From assembly GCA_902594335.1 (NCBI GenBank), contig CACJLY010000001.1, forward strand, positions 62,001-126,000: 64,000 bases of DNA. Reading direction: 5' to 3'. Origin of the DNA: an uncultured Pelagibacteraceae bacterium. GTDB lineage: Bacteria; Pseudomonadota; Alphaproteobacteria; Pelagibacterales; Pelagibacteraceae. The notes beneath the pieces were generated by a model. It did not search any database. It was not told the DNA's origin and worked only from the letters and a program-made list of their open reading frames with translations. Both the position numbers and the translations under genes were made by a program. Shown here piece by piece: positions 38,051 to 47,283 of the stretch (positions are counted from its first letter, which is position 1; each line of letters starts with the position of its first letter).

Positions 38051-38269
38051 ATGAATAAAAAAAATAAAATAAAAATAGTAGTTAATGGCAAGCTTTTGAC
38101 TGTAAATCTAAAATTTTCTTTAAAAAATCTTATTGAAAAGTTAAAAACTCCTATTAATAAAATAGCAATAGAATTAAATGAAGAAATAGTTGATAAAAAA
38201 AAATTAAACAAAATTTTTTTAAAAAATAAAGATAAAATAGAAATAGTTCATTTTATAGGTGGTGGCTAG
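38051..38269 (+). CDS. thiS: Sulfur carrier protein ThiS
   Basis: This 72-residue ubiquitin-like protein ends in GGG, the C-terminal glycine pair needed for adenylation and thiocarboxylation. It opens IKIVVNGKLLTVNLKFSL, the usual ThiS beta hairpin. It supplies sulfur for the thiazole ring of thiamine to ThiG. Its stop overlaps the GTG of thiG by one base (TAGTG). Confidence 0.9.
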   Translation: MNKKNKIKIVVNGKLLTVNLKFSLKNLIEKLKTPINKIAIELNEEIVDKKKLNKIFLKNKDKIEIVHFIGGG

Positions 38270-39042
38270 TGAAATCAGATATTTTAAAAATTGCAAATAA
38301 AAAATTCAAATCTAGACTTATTGTTGGCACTGGAAAATATAAAAGCATGAAAGAGTGTGCAAATGCTATTAAAATTTCAGGTGCTGAAATTGTAACAGTT
38401 GCTGTAAGAAGAGTTAATATACTAGATAGATCTAAACCTCTATTAATGGATTATATTGATCCTAAAAAAATTATGTACTTACCCAATACTGCCGGATGTT
38501 TTACATCTAAAGATGCATTAAGAACATTAAGACTTGCTAGAGAAATAGGAGGTTGGAAAATAGTAAAATTGGAGGTTTTAGGAGATAAAAAAAATTTATT
38601 CCCAGACATGATTGAAACCCTAAAATCTACTGAAATTTTAACTAAAGAGGGTTTTAAAGTAATGGTTTATTGTAATGACGACCCTCTAATGTGTAAGAGA
38701 TTAGAAAATTCTGGCGCTTCTGCTATTATGCCTCTTGCAGCGCCAATTGGTTCTGGTTTAGGAATTTTAAATAAAACAAATATAAAAATTTTAAGACATC
38801 AAACAAAAATTCCTTTAATAATTGATGCTGGAATAGGGCAGGCCTCAGATGCAGTTGAGGCTATGGAGATGGGCTGTGATGCTGTACTAATTAATACTGC
38901 AATAGCAAAAGCTAAAAAACCTTTTCAAATGGCAGAGGCGATGAAATATGCAGTAATATCTGGAAGAAAATCTTTTCTTTCAGGACGGATTACTCCTAAT
39001 TTTCAAGGATCTCCATCGACGACAAAAAAAGGATTAATTTAA
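38269..39042 (+). CDS. thiG: Thiazole synthase ThiG, GTG start
   Basis: This 257-residue TIM-barrel enzyme builds the thiazole phosphate of thiamine from DXP, dehydroglycine and ThiS-thiocarboxylate. Signatures are SRLIVGTGKYKS near residue 15, PNTAGCFTS near 72, the Schiff-base Lys in KLEVLGDK near 101, and AGIGQASDAVEAMEMGCDAVLINTAIA. The start GTG overlaps the thiS stop. No other thiamine gene is in the window. Confidence 0.95.
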   Translation: MKSDILKIANKKFKSRLIVGTGKYKSMKECANAIKISGAEIVTVAVRRVNILDRSKPLLMDYIDPKKIMYLPNTAGCFTSKDALRTLRLAREIGGWKIVKLEVLGDKKNLFPDMIETLKSTEILTKEGFKVMVYCNDDPLMCKRLENSGASAIMPLAAPIGSGLGILNKTNIKILRHQTKIPLIIDAGIGQASDAVEAMEMGCDAVLINTAIAKAKKPFQMAEAMKYAVISGRKSFLSGRITPNFQGSPSTTKKGLI

Positions 39043-40802
39043 TTTTTTTTTTTAAAATTTTTTCGTTTTTTAAATTTTTTTCTTTTAAAATTTGATTTTT
39101 TATCATTAGTTGACTCTAGATTTTTTTCAGCTTTTGGTTCGACAATTTTTTGTATAAGCTCAATTTTTTCAACTTTCTCTAATATTTTGCCTGATTTTGA
39201 TTTAAACTCTAAAATGTAATCTTGAAAACCTAATCCTTCATTAATCATCAGGTTAATTTTGATCTTATTTTTCTTCTTAAAAAAATTTAAATCCTCGGTA
39301 AAATACTCTTTGATATAACTAAGAATTTTATCATTGATATTGACATCTACTATTTTTGCACTTGTTTCAAATATTTTTATTTCAATTAATTTAATTACTT
39401 TTAAGGCTAAAGTTTCGTTAGTTAATTTAATGGCCCATTTTATATTACTTTCTCTTAATCTTTGTCTTGACATCTCAAGTAACCCAAAATTACTAATTCT
39501 TCCTATTTGAATTCTTGCTCTGTCATTTCTACATCTTTCTTTCAATCTTCTTTCTACTTGTTTACGGTTATTAAAACTAAGCATATCTATAAAATCAATT
39601 ATTATTAAACCAGATAAATCTCTGATTTTAATTTGTCTAGCAATCTCCTCGGCTGCTTCAAGGTTAGTATCCAATGCAGTGCTTTCAACATTTTTTTGTT
39701 TTATTGACTTACCAGAATTAATGTCTATTGAGACCAAAGCCTCAGTTGGATTTATAACAAGATAGCCACCTGAACTAAGTTTTACCTCTGATTTAAAAAT
39801 TTCATAAAGTTTTTTCTCTATATTTTCTTTAAAGAATAATGGAATTTTTTCTCTAAATTTTTTTACTTTTTTTAATTGTTTTGGCATCATAAGTTTCATG
39901 TAATTTTTAGCCTTTTGATACCCCTCGTTACCCTCGACTATAATGCTCAGCGTTTCATCATCATACATATCTCTTATACTTCTTTTGATAATATCACTTT
40001 CCTGGTGAATTAATGATGGAGCAATTGAATTTAACGCACTATCTTTAATTGAGTTCCATACAGTAATTAAACTCTTAAGATCACCATCTATCTCATTTTT
40101 AGTTTTATTCGATCCAGCGGTTCTAACTATAATTCCCATCTCTTTTGGTATCTCAATTTCATTTAAAATTTTTCTTATCTTTTTTCTATCACTTGGATTA
40201 AATATTTTTCTTGAAATACCTCCACCTTTAGCTGTATTAGGCATTAGAACAATATATTTTCCTGCAACACTAATAAATGTACTAAGTGCTGCACCTTTAA
40301 AACCTCTTTCATCTTTTAAAACTTGTACTAATATTACTTGGTTCGGTTTTATTACCTCTTGAATTTTATATCTCTTTGAAGGAAATTTTTTATTGGTTTT
40401 AGCTTCTTTATTTTCATCCTCTAGTTTCTCAACTGGATCATTTATTTTTATTTCTTCATTGCCATCTAAAATTTGGTTTTCGTTGTTTTCACTTTCTTTG
40501 GATAACTCCTCTCTTACTTTTTTCTCCTCCTCTTTAATTTTTTCTAAATCACTCTGAGGTAGTTGATAATAATCAGATTGAATATCATTAAATGATAAAA
40601 ACCCATGTCTTTCTCTTCCAAAGTCAACAAATGCTGCCTGAAGCGATGGTTCTACTCTACTTACTTTTCCTAAATAAATATTATTTTTTATTAAAGTATT
40701 GTTTACACTTTCATATTCATAGTCTTCAATATGATTATTTTTTTTGAGAACAACTCTAGTTTCATTTGGATGCGATGCATCGATGTATAAATTTTTGGAC
40801 AT
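39039..40802 (-). CDS. Ribonuclease E/G
   Basis: This 587-residue endoribonuclease matures rRNA and starts mRNA decay. The N-terminal S1 domain (KNNIYLGKVSRVEPSLQAAFVDF) has a charged insertion at about residues 85-140. The DNase I-like catalytic Asp residues are in VSIDINSGKS near 360 and IIIDFIDM near 403. The usual Zn-link CPxC after the RQRLR segment is absent. The tail is very rich in Lys, Arg, Phe and Asn and may bind RNA; there is no long RNase E scaffold. It overlaps thiG's end by 4 nt. I cannot decide between the rne and rng names. Confidence 0.9.
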   Translation of the reverse strand: MSKNLYIDASHPNETRVVLKKNNHIEDYEYESVNNTLIKNNIYLGKVSRVEPSLQAAFVDFGRERHGFLSFNDIQSDYYQLPQSDLEKIKEEEKKVREELSKESENNENQILDGNEEIKINDPVEKLEDENKEAKTNKKFPSKRYKIQEVIKPNQVILVQVLKDERGFKGAALSTFISVAGKYIVLMPNTAKGGGISRKIFNPSDRKKIRKILNEIEIPKEMGIIVRTAGSNKTKNEIDGDLKSLITVWNSIKDSALNSIAPSLIHQESDIIKRSIRDMYDDETLSIIVEGNEGYQKAKNYMKLMMPKQLKKVKKFREKIPLFFKENIEKKLYEIFKSEVKLSSGGYLVINPTEALVSIDINSGKSIKQKNVESTALDTNLEAAEEIARQIKIRDLSGLIIIDFIDMLSFNNRKQVERRLKERCRNDRARIQIGRISNFGLLEMSRQRLRESNIKWAIKLTNETLALKVIKLIEIKIFETSAKIVDVNINDKILSYIKEYFTEDLNFFKKKNKIKINLMINEGLGFQDYILEFKSKSGKILEKVEKIELIQKIVEPKAEKNLESTNDKKSNFKRKKFKKRKNFKKKN

Positions 40803-40886
40803 AAATTTTGATTTAATTTCATTATATTAGTTTTATAAAATTCGGTGCCATAACTTTAACAAATTCAAACAATAATTTAAACTAAA

Positions 40887-43226
40887 ATGAGTAAAATAAT
40901 AAAAAAATTCCTGGTAGTTTTAACACTATTTTCCTTAGTAGGATTTATATCAATCTTCTCAGTCTTGTGGACTTATTCAAATAAGTTACCAGATTACACT
41001 TTTTTAAAAAATTACAAACCTCCAGTATCCAGTAAAGTATACTCTGGAAATGGAGTCTTAATCAGTGATTTTTCTTCTGAAAAAAGAATATTTGTTCCTT
41101 ACAATGCAATTCCTCAAAAAATAATCAATTCGTTTTTATCGTCAGAAGATAAAAATTTTTTTAAACACCCAGGAGTTGATGCCAAAGGTGTAATTAGAGC
41201 AATTAAAAATAATATTTTTAATTTATTACGATCAAACAGACTTGAAGGAGCTTCCACTATTACTCAACAGGTGGCAAAAAATTTTCTTTTATCAAATGAA
41301 GTAAGTTTAGATAGAAAAATAAAAGAAGCTATTTTAGCTTTTAGAATTGAAAGAGCTTTATCTAAAGAGAGAATATTAGAACTTTATTTGAACCAAATTT
41401 ATTTAGGTGAGGGTTCTTACGGTATAGCATCTGCTAGCCTAAGATATTTTGATAAACCAATTAGAGAATTAAATTATTCTGAATCTGCTTTACTTGCGTC
41501 ATTACCTAAAGCGCCTAGCAAGTATAACCCATATAGAAATAAAGAATTAGCAAAGTATAGAAGAGATTTAGTAATTAAAAATCTCTATGAGAATAATTAT
41601 ATTTCTAAAGAAAAGTATGAAAAATTAATTAATTCAGAAATTATTTTAAAAAAGAGAAAAAGAATTTTTTTAGAAGATACAAGATATTTTGTAGAAGATA
41701 TAAGAAAAAAAGTAATTCAGAATTATGGATATGATAAAGTTCACAAACAGGGATTTAATATAAAAAGCCCAATTAATTTAGAGCTTCAGAATTTAGCCTC
41801 AGGATCATTAAGAAAAGGATTAATTGAATTTGATAAGAGAAAAGGATGGCGGGGACCTTTAGATAATAGGAATGATAAAGATTGGAATAAAAATTTAGAT
41901 AAGTTTAATTTAGAAAAAACAATAGGTTGGGAAATAGCAATTGTAAAAAGAATAGACAAATTCGAGACCGTAATTAAGACGTCAAATAATGAAAATGGTA
42001 TTATAAGCTATGAAGATATAAATTGGACAAGGAAAAATTTTGAGCAAATATTTAAAATTAATGATCTAATTTATGTAGAAAAAATTACTGATGGAATATT
42101 TAGTTTAAGACAGTTACCAAACGTAAATGGTGGAATTGTTGTTATGGATCCATACAGTGGAAGAGTATTAGCGATGTCAGGGGGTTTTAGTTTTAAAAAA
42201 AGTGAATTTAATAGAGTGTCACAAGCAAAGAGACAGCCTGGATCTGCTTTTAAACCTTTCATATATGCTCTTGCATTAGAAAATAACTATACTCCATCAT
42301 CTCTAATCCTAGATGCTCCCATTGTTCTTGATCAAGGACAAGATCTTAAAATGTGGAAACCTGAAAATTATGGAAAAAAATTTTATGGTCTTTCTACCTT
42401 AAGAACTGGAGTCGAGAAGTCTAGAAACTTGATGACGGTGAGGATTTCACAAGAATTGGGAATAGACAAGATTATAAACTTTTCAAAAAAACTTAATATC
42501 TATGATAATCCTGATGAACTATTATCAGTCTCACTAGGATCGGCAGAAACTACATTAATTAATATTACGACTGCTTACTGTTCATTTGTAAATGGTGGAA
42601 AATTGGTAACACCAATCATAATTGATAGAATTCAGGATAGCGAGGGAAATACAATTTTTAATAACGAAAAAAGATTTTGTGAAAATTGTGATGTAATTTC
42701 ATTTGAGGGAAATAGTATACCGATAATAAAAAGTAACTTTAAGCAAATCTTTTCTCCACAAACTGCATATCAGATGACTTCAATATTAGAGGGAGCTATT
42801 CAAAGAGGTACTGGAAAAAGACTGCGTGATTTAAATTTACAACTTGCAGGAAAAACAGGAACAACTAATAAAAATACCGATACCTGGTTTATCGGATTTA
42901 CATCTAATCTAGTTGTTGGAGTTTATGTTGGGCATGATAATCCAAAAAGATTGGGAAAATATGAAACAGGTTCTAAAACAGCATTACCAATATTTAAAGA
43001 GTTCATAAAAAATGCAGTAAACAATTATGAGGCCAGACCTTTCAAAATTGCCAAAGGTATTAAAATGATGGTAATTGATGCTGATACCGGAAAAAAAGCT
43101 GATTTTGGGTCAAAAAAAACTATCATTGAGTCTTTTAAGAAAGAAAAAATTGAAAATCAGATATTTATTAGTAATGATAAATATAATTCTGATAATTTAA
43201 AAAAAAATATTTTAAAATTTTATTAA
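40887..43226 (+). CDS. mrcA: Penicillin-binding protein 1A
   Basis: This 779-residue bifunctional peptidoglycan synthase has an N-terminal anchor helix (FLVVLTLFSLVGFISIFSVLW). The GT51 glycosyltransferase carries SSEDKNFFKHPGVD near residue 85 and EGASTITQQVAKN near 120. The transpeptidase domain has the SxxK motif in RQPGSAFKPF near 452, SxN in EKSRNLM near 510, and KTG in AGKTGTTN near 655. Its TAA shares one base with the ATG of prfB (TAATG). Confidence 0.95.
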   Translation: MSKIIKKFLVVLTLFSLVGFISIFSVLWTYSNKLPDYTFLKNYKPPVSSKVYSGNGVLISDFSSEKRIFVPYNAIPQKIINSFLSSEDKNFFKHPGVDAKGVIRAIKNNIFNLLRSNRLEGASTITQQVAKNFLLSNEVSLDRKIKEAILAFRIERALSKERILELYLNQIYLGEGSYGIASASLRYFDKPIRELNYSESALLASLPKAPSKYNPYRNKELAKYRRDLVIKNLYENNYISKEKYEKLINSEIILKKRKRIFLEDTRYFVEDIRKKVIQNYGYDKVHKQGFNIKSPINLELQNLASGSLRKGLIEFDKRKGWRGPLDNRNDKDWNKNLDKFNLEKTIGWEIAIVKRIDKFETVIKTSNNENGIISYEDINWTRKNFEQIFKINDLIYVEKITDGIFSLRQLPNVNGGIVVMDPYSGRVLAMSGGFSFKKSEFNRVSQAKRQPGSAFKPFIYALALENNYTPSSLILDAPIVLDQGQDLKMWKPENYGKKFYGLSTLRTGVEKSRNLMTVRISQELGIDKIINFSKKLNIYDNPDELLSVSLGSAETTLINITTAYCSFVNGGKLVTPIIIDRIQDSEGNTIFNNEKRFCENCDVISFEGNSIPIIKSNFKQIFSPQTAYQMTSILEGAIQRGTGKRLRDLNLQLAGKTGTTNKNTDTWFIGFTSNLVVGVYVGHDNPKRLGKYETGSKTALPIFKEFIKNAVNNYEARPFKIAKGIKMMVIDADTGKKADFGSKKTIIESFKKEKIENQIFISNDKYNSDNLKKNILKFY

Positions 43227-44324
43227 TGGAACAAGAAATCGAAAAATTTAAATCTGAAGTTGTTAAAATCAATCAAAGAATCAAGGAGTTTCTTTGAAAC
43301 GCAAAAAATTGAGTCAAAAAGAAACAAACTTAACAATCTTATAGAAGACCCAAAATTTTGGGATGATAGAAAAAAAGCTGAAAAAATATTAAAAGAAAAA
43401 AAGGGTTATGATAGTTTATTAACTTCTCACAAACAGTCTGAGGACGAGATTAATGAATTATACGATATTTTCAAATTGGCAAATGATGAAAATGACAAAC
43501 AACTCATTAAAGAGTCACTAGATAAATTTGCTAACTTAAAAACAGAATTTAAAAAACTAGAAATTAAATGTTTCTTATCTAATGAAAATGACACATTGGA
43601 TAGTTATTTAGAATTTCATGCAGGTGCTGGCGGCACAGAAAGTCAAGATTGGGCTGAAATGCTTAGAAGAATGTACATGAAATGGGCAGCTGATCGAAGT
43701 CATAAAGTAGAATTAATTAGTGAACACAAGGGTGATGAAGCAGGTATAAAATCATCTGTAATTAAAATTTCTGGAGAATATATATATGGTTTTTTAAAAT
43801 CGGAATCTGGCATTCATCGTTTAGTAAGAATATCGCCTTTTGACTCAGGAGCTAGGAGACATACGAGCTTCGCGAGCGTTTGGGTTTTTCCAGTAATTAG
43901 TGAAGATATAGATATCGAAATATTAGAAAAAGATTTAAGAATAGATACTTACAGATCAAGCGGAGCAGGAGGACAACATGTTAACACAACTGATAGTGCT
44001 GTAAGAATAACACACCTTCCTAGTAAAATTGTTGTTCAATGTCAAAATGAAAGATCTCAACACAAGAATAAGGAGACTTGTATGAATATGCTTAAAGCAA
44101 GGCTATATGAGCATGAAATTCAAAAAAGAAAGAAAGAGAGCGAAAATATTGAGAGTTCTAAGTCAGAAATTGGCTGGGGTCATCAAATAAGATCATATGT
44201 TTTACACCCTTATAGAATGGTTAAAGATAACAGAACAAATTATGAAAACTCAAATCCTGATAAAGTTTTGGATGGTGAAATTGATGATTTTTTAGAAAAC
44301 TCTTTATATAAAATAAATGCGTAA
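43226..44324 (+). CDS. prfB: Peptide chain release factor 2, expressed by programmed +1 frameshift
   Basis: Release factor 2 ends translation at UGA and UAA. The true start is the ATG at 43226, giving 23 codons that end CTT-TGA at 43292-43297. A +1 shift at CTT enters the second frame (from 43296), which encodes 342 more residues, so the product is 365 residues, the E. coli length. The second frame contains the stop-recognition tripeptide in RISPFDSG, confirming RF2, and the GGQ motif in SGAGGQHVNTTDSA. The ORF-track TTG at 43260 is an artefact of the frame switch. It lies between PBP1a (1 nt overlap) and the AsmA-like gene (8 nt overlap). Confidence 0.95.
43283..43298 (+). promoter_or_regulatory. 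RF2 autoregulatory frameshift site
   Basis: The sequence AAGGAG-TTT-CTT-TGA-A has an internal Shine-Dalgarno-like element (AGGAG) three bases before the slippery CTT codon and an in-frame UGA. This is the same geometry as the E. coli prfB site. Low RF2 slows reading of UGA and favours the shift, so RF2 controls its own level. Confidence 0.92.
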
Positions 44325-47283
44325 AATAATATTAATTATAACTTCAGCAACTTTAACAATTTTATTAGTTTCTATAATTTATTTAAGCAATTATGGAATT
44401 AAAACTAATAATTTTAATACTTTCATAAATAAAAAGGTTAAAGATTATAATTCTAACTTAACTCTTAAACTTGAAGATGTTTTTATAAAGCTAAATCTAA
44501 CTCAAGCTTCAATAAATATAAACACAGAAAATGCAATTTTGCTTTCTGACAGTAACTCTTTAAAAATTTTAAATATAGATATTAATTTAAATGCCCTTAA
44601 GTTTATTAAAAAAGAAAACTCAATTAAAAATATAAAAATAGAAACTTCAGAAAATTCTATAAAAAATTTTACCTCATTGTTAAATTCAATAGATTACGAT
44701 TTTTCAAGATTTATACTTTATAGCCAGATAAAAAAAGGACTGATTAAATTTAAAATAAATACTGAATTCAATTTCATTGAAGACAAAATTGACTCTTATA
44801 CGATCTCTGGAAATATTAAAGATGCAAAATTTAATTTAGTTGGCAATAGTAGCCTTGATAATATTAATTTTAATTTTGAAGCAAAAGATAAACTAACAAA
44901 AATTTCTAATCTAAATTTTAGATATCAGGATTTGAATTTGTTATCAAAAAGTATTGAAATTACAAATGAACAATCAGGGATATATTATATCAATGGAGAT
45001 ATTGAAAATGATAAAGCACCGATAAACCCAAATATAATATTTAATTTGGCAAACATTAAACAAGATTTTTTATCTAATGTAGATATTCCACTTAAAAGTA
45101 AAAATCTTTTTTCATTTAGTCTTAAAAAATACAAATTAAAAAATTTAAAAATTGATTCTGTTATAAATTTTGATGAAGTATATTTTAGTAATGAGTTTCA
45201 AAATTTAATTTTTCTCAAAAAAGGTACAATTAATTCTAATTACCAAAATAACGAATTTAATGCAGATTTAGTCTCAAATTTTGCTTTTTCTGATAACTTG
45301 AAATTAAGTAATGATCATAAAAATAATAATTTAGAATTAAATTTAAAGAGTAAAAAAAATCAAAATATCACGATAAATGGAAATATTATAAATAAAAAAA
45401 CATTTGTAGATCCTAAAATTTTTTTAAATCTTTTTGAATTAGATCCCAATCTACTATCTGAGGGAAATGTAAATATCGAAACAGATAATAAATTTACATT
45501 TGAAGTTCAAAATAGTAAATTAAAAAATTTCCTTCTAAACTCAACAATTGATTTAGATCAATTACAATTTAATAAAAAAATCCAAGATATTTTATATTTA
45601 AAGAATATTAAAACTAAATTAACTTTTGGAGACAAACTATTAAAATTAGACTTAAAAAGTAATTACGCATTGTTGGATGAAAATAATAGTGAGTCAGATG
45701 ATAATATTATCAATTTAAAATTAAACAAGAGTGATCCTAAATTTTCAAATGTGGAAATCCTTTTAAAAGGTAAAAATAATAAGATAAATACAAAGAAGTT
45801 GAAAAAATATTTTTATTTTCAAGAAGACTTTGTAAGAAATCAAAACATAAAACTAGACACTAATTCTTTAATTCATTTTTCTATTGATGATAAATTAAAC
45901 ATAGAAAAGCTTGCTATAAAATCTGATTTAATTTTAGATAATTTAAATATTAATTATAAATCAAATTTTATAAAAAAATACGTAGAAAATTATGAAAATA
46001 AACTAGTTATTAAGAAACCAAACATATCACTGGATTATTCAAAAGATATAATTAATTTAAAATTAGATGGAAAATATTCATTAAAAAATCAAACAGATAA
46101 TTTTTTTATTAAATTTAAAGGTAATAAAAATAATTTTGAACTATATTCTTTATTTAATTTAGACAATTGTGCTTTGAATATAACTGATACTAATTATATA
46201 AAAAAAAATGGTATAACTTCCAAACTAGAAATTTTAATAAAAAAATCAAAAAATAGTTTAAACTTAGAAAAAATAAACTTTACTGAAAATAAAAACTTTA
46301 TTTCATTTAAAAATCTAAATATCTCAAATGATTTTAAAATAAAGAGTGTAGATGAAATTGACGTAAATTATTCAAACAATAAAGAGATTTTAAATAATTT
46401 TAAAATTAAAAAAAAATTTGATAATTACGATTTGATTGGATACCAATTTGATGGAGAAGAGTTACTTGAAACATTATTGAAGAATAATAAAAAAAATAAA
46501 TTTTCCAGTTTTTTTGATAATATTAATACCTCAGTAATATTAAGTCTTAATAAAATATATTTAGAAAAAAATTCATATCTTGAAAAAATTGATGGAAAGT
46601 TTGATATAAAGGATAATAAGTTATTTTTAGCTAAAGTTAATGCTATTTTAGAAAACGAAAAAAAATTCTCTTATTCTTACAGAACAACGATTAAAAATGA
46701 AAAAATTACAAACATATTCATTGAAAAACCAAAACCATTTGTAAATAACTTCAAGTTTATTAAAGGTTTTGAAGAAGGTGAATTAAAATTAAATTCAACG
46801 AAAATTGAAAATAACTCAAGATCAAATCTCAAAATTACTAATTTTAAAGTTAAAGAAGTTCCGGTATTGGCAAAAATACTAACGCTTGCATCATTGCAGG
46901 GAATTGCAGATCTTTTGACTGGGGAAGGAATAAGATTTGATGAGTTTGAAATGGATTTTAAGTCAAAAAATAATCTAACAGAAATTGATGAGATGTATGC
47001 AATTGGTCCCGCCATCTCAATAATGATGGAGGGGTATATTGAAAAAGATAGATTAACAAGTTTAAGAGGAACTTTAGTACCGGCAACAACAGTAAATAAA
47101 TCAATAGCAAAAATTCCTTTATTAGGAAACATTTTAATAGGTAGCAAATCTGGTGAGGGTGTTTTTGGCGTTAGTTTTAAGATAAAGGGACCACCAAATA
47201 ATCTGAAAAGTACAGTCAATCCAATAAAAACTTTAACCCCAAGATTTATAACTAGGACTCTTGAGAAAATTAAAGGTGACTAA
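44317..47283 (+). CDS. AsmA-like / YhdP-type repeat protein
   Basis: This 988-residue protein has one N-terminal membrane helix (IILIITSATLTILLVSIIYL) and a long, Asn/Lys/Leu-rich, beta-strand-like periplasmic body of repeating short segments. The conserved C-terminal domain holds VPVLAKILTLASLQGIADLL, AIGPAISIMMEGYI and SIAKIPLLGNILIG, which matches the AsmA-like C-terminal region of YhdP/TamB-type proteins. These are thought to bridge the envelope and move phospholipids. It overlaps prfB by 8 nt and ends 4 nt into tyrS. Assignment rests on the C-terminal 180 residues. Confidence 0.8.
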   Translation: MRKIILIITSATLTILLVSIIYLSNYGIKTNNFNTFINKKVKDYNSNLTLKLEDVFIKLNLTQASININTENAILLSDSNSLKILNIDINLNALKFIKKENSIKNIKIETSENSIKNFTSLLNSIDYDFSRFILYSQIKKGLIKFKINTEFNFIEDKIDSYTISGNIKDAKFNLVGNSSLDNINFNFEAKDKLTKISNLNFRYQDLNLLSKSIEITNEQSGIYYINGDIENDKAPINPNIIFNLANIKQDFLSNVDIPLKSKNLFSFSLKKYKLKNLKIDSVINFDEVYFSNEFQNLIFLKKGTINSNYQNNEFNADLVSNFAFSDNLKLSNDHKNNNLELNLKSKKNQNITINGNIINKKTFVDPKIFLNLFELDPNLLSEGNVNIETDNKFTFEVQNSKLKNFLLNSTIDLDQLQFNKKIQDILYLKNIKTKLTFGDKLLKLDLKSNYALLDENNSESDDNIINLKLNKSDPKFSNVEILLKGKNNKINTKKLKKYFYFQEDFVRNQNIKLDTNSLIHFSIDDKLNIEKLAIKSDLILDNLNINYKSNFIKKYVENYENKLVIKKPNISLDYSKDIINLKLDGKYSLKNQTDNFFIKFKGNKNNFELYSLFNLDNCALNITDTNYIKKNGITSKLEILIKKSKNSLNLEKINFTENKNFISFKNLNISNDFKIKSVDEIDVNYSNNKEILNNFKIKKKFDNYDLIGYQFDGEELLETLLKNNKKNKFSSFFDNINTSVILSLNKIYLEKNSYLEKIDGKFDIKDNKLFLAKVNAILENEKKFSYSYRTTIKNEKITNIFIEKPKPFVNNFKFIKGFEEGELKLNSTKIENNSRSNLKITNFKVKEVPVLAKILTLASLQGIADLLTGEGIRFDEFEMDFKSKNNLTEIDEMYAIGPAISIMMEGYIEKDRLTSLRGTLVPATTVNKSIAKIPLLGNILIGSKSGEGVFGVSFKIKGPPNNLKSTVNPIKTLTPRFITRTLEKIKGD

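Noticed and set aside
37591-38211. 206-residue form of AroQ
   Set aside because: The N-terminal 59 residues are antisense to thiS and unlike any dehydroquinase; the ATG at 38034 fits the family.
43260-44324. prfB as a simple ORF starting at TTG 43260
   Set aside because: The first 12 residues of that reading lie in the wrong frame; the ATG at 43226 with the CTT-TGA shift site explains the gene better.
46677-47219. 180-residue minus-strand ORF inside the AsmA-like gene
   Set aside because: It is fully antisense to the conserved C-terminal domain of that gene, has no recognisable motif and looks like a shadow.
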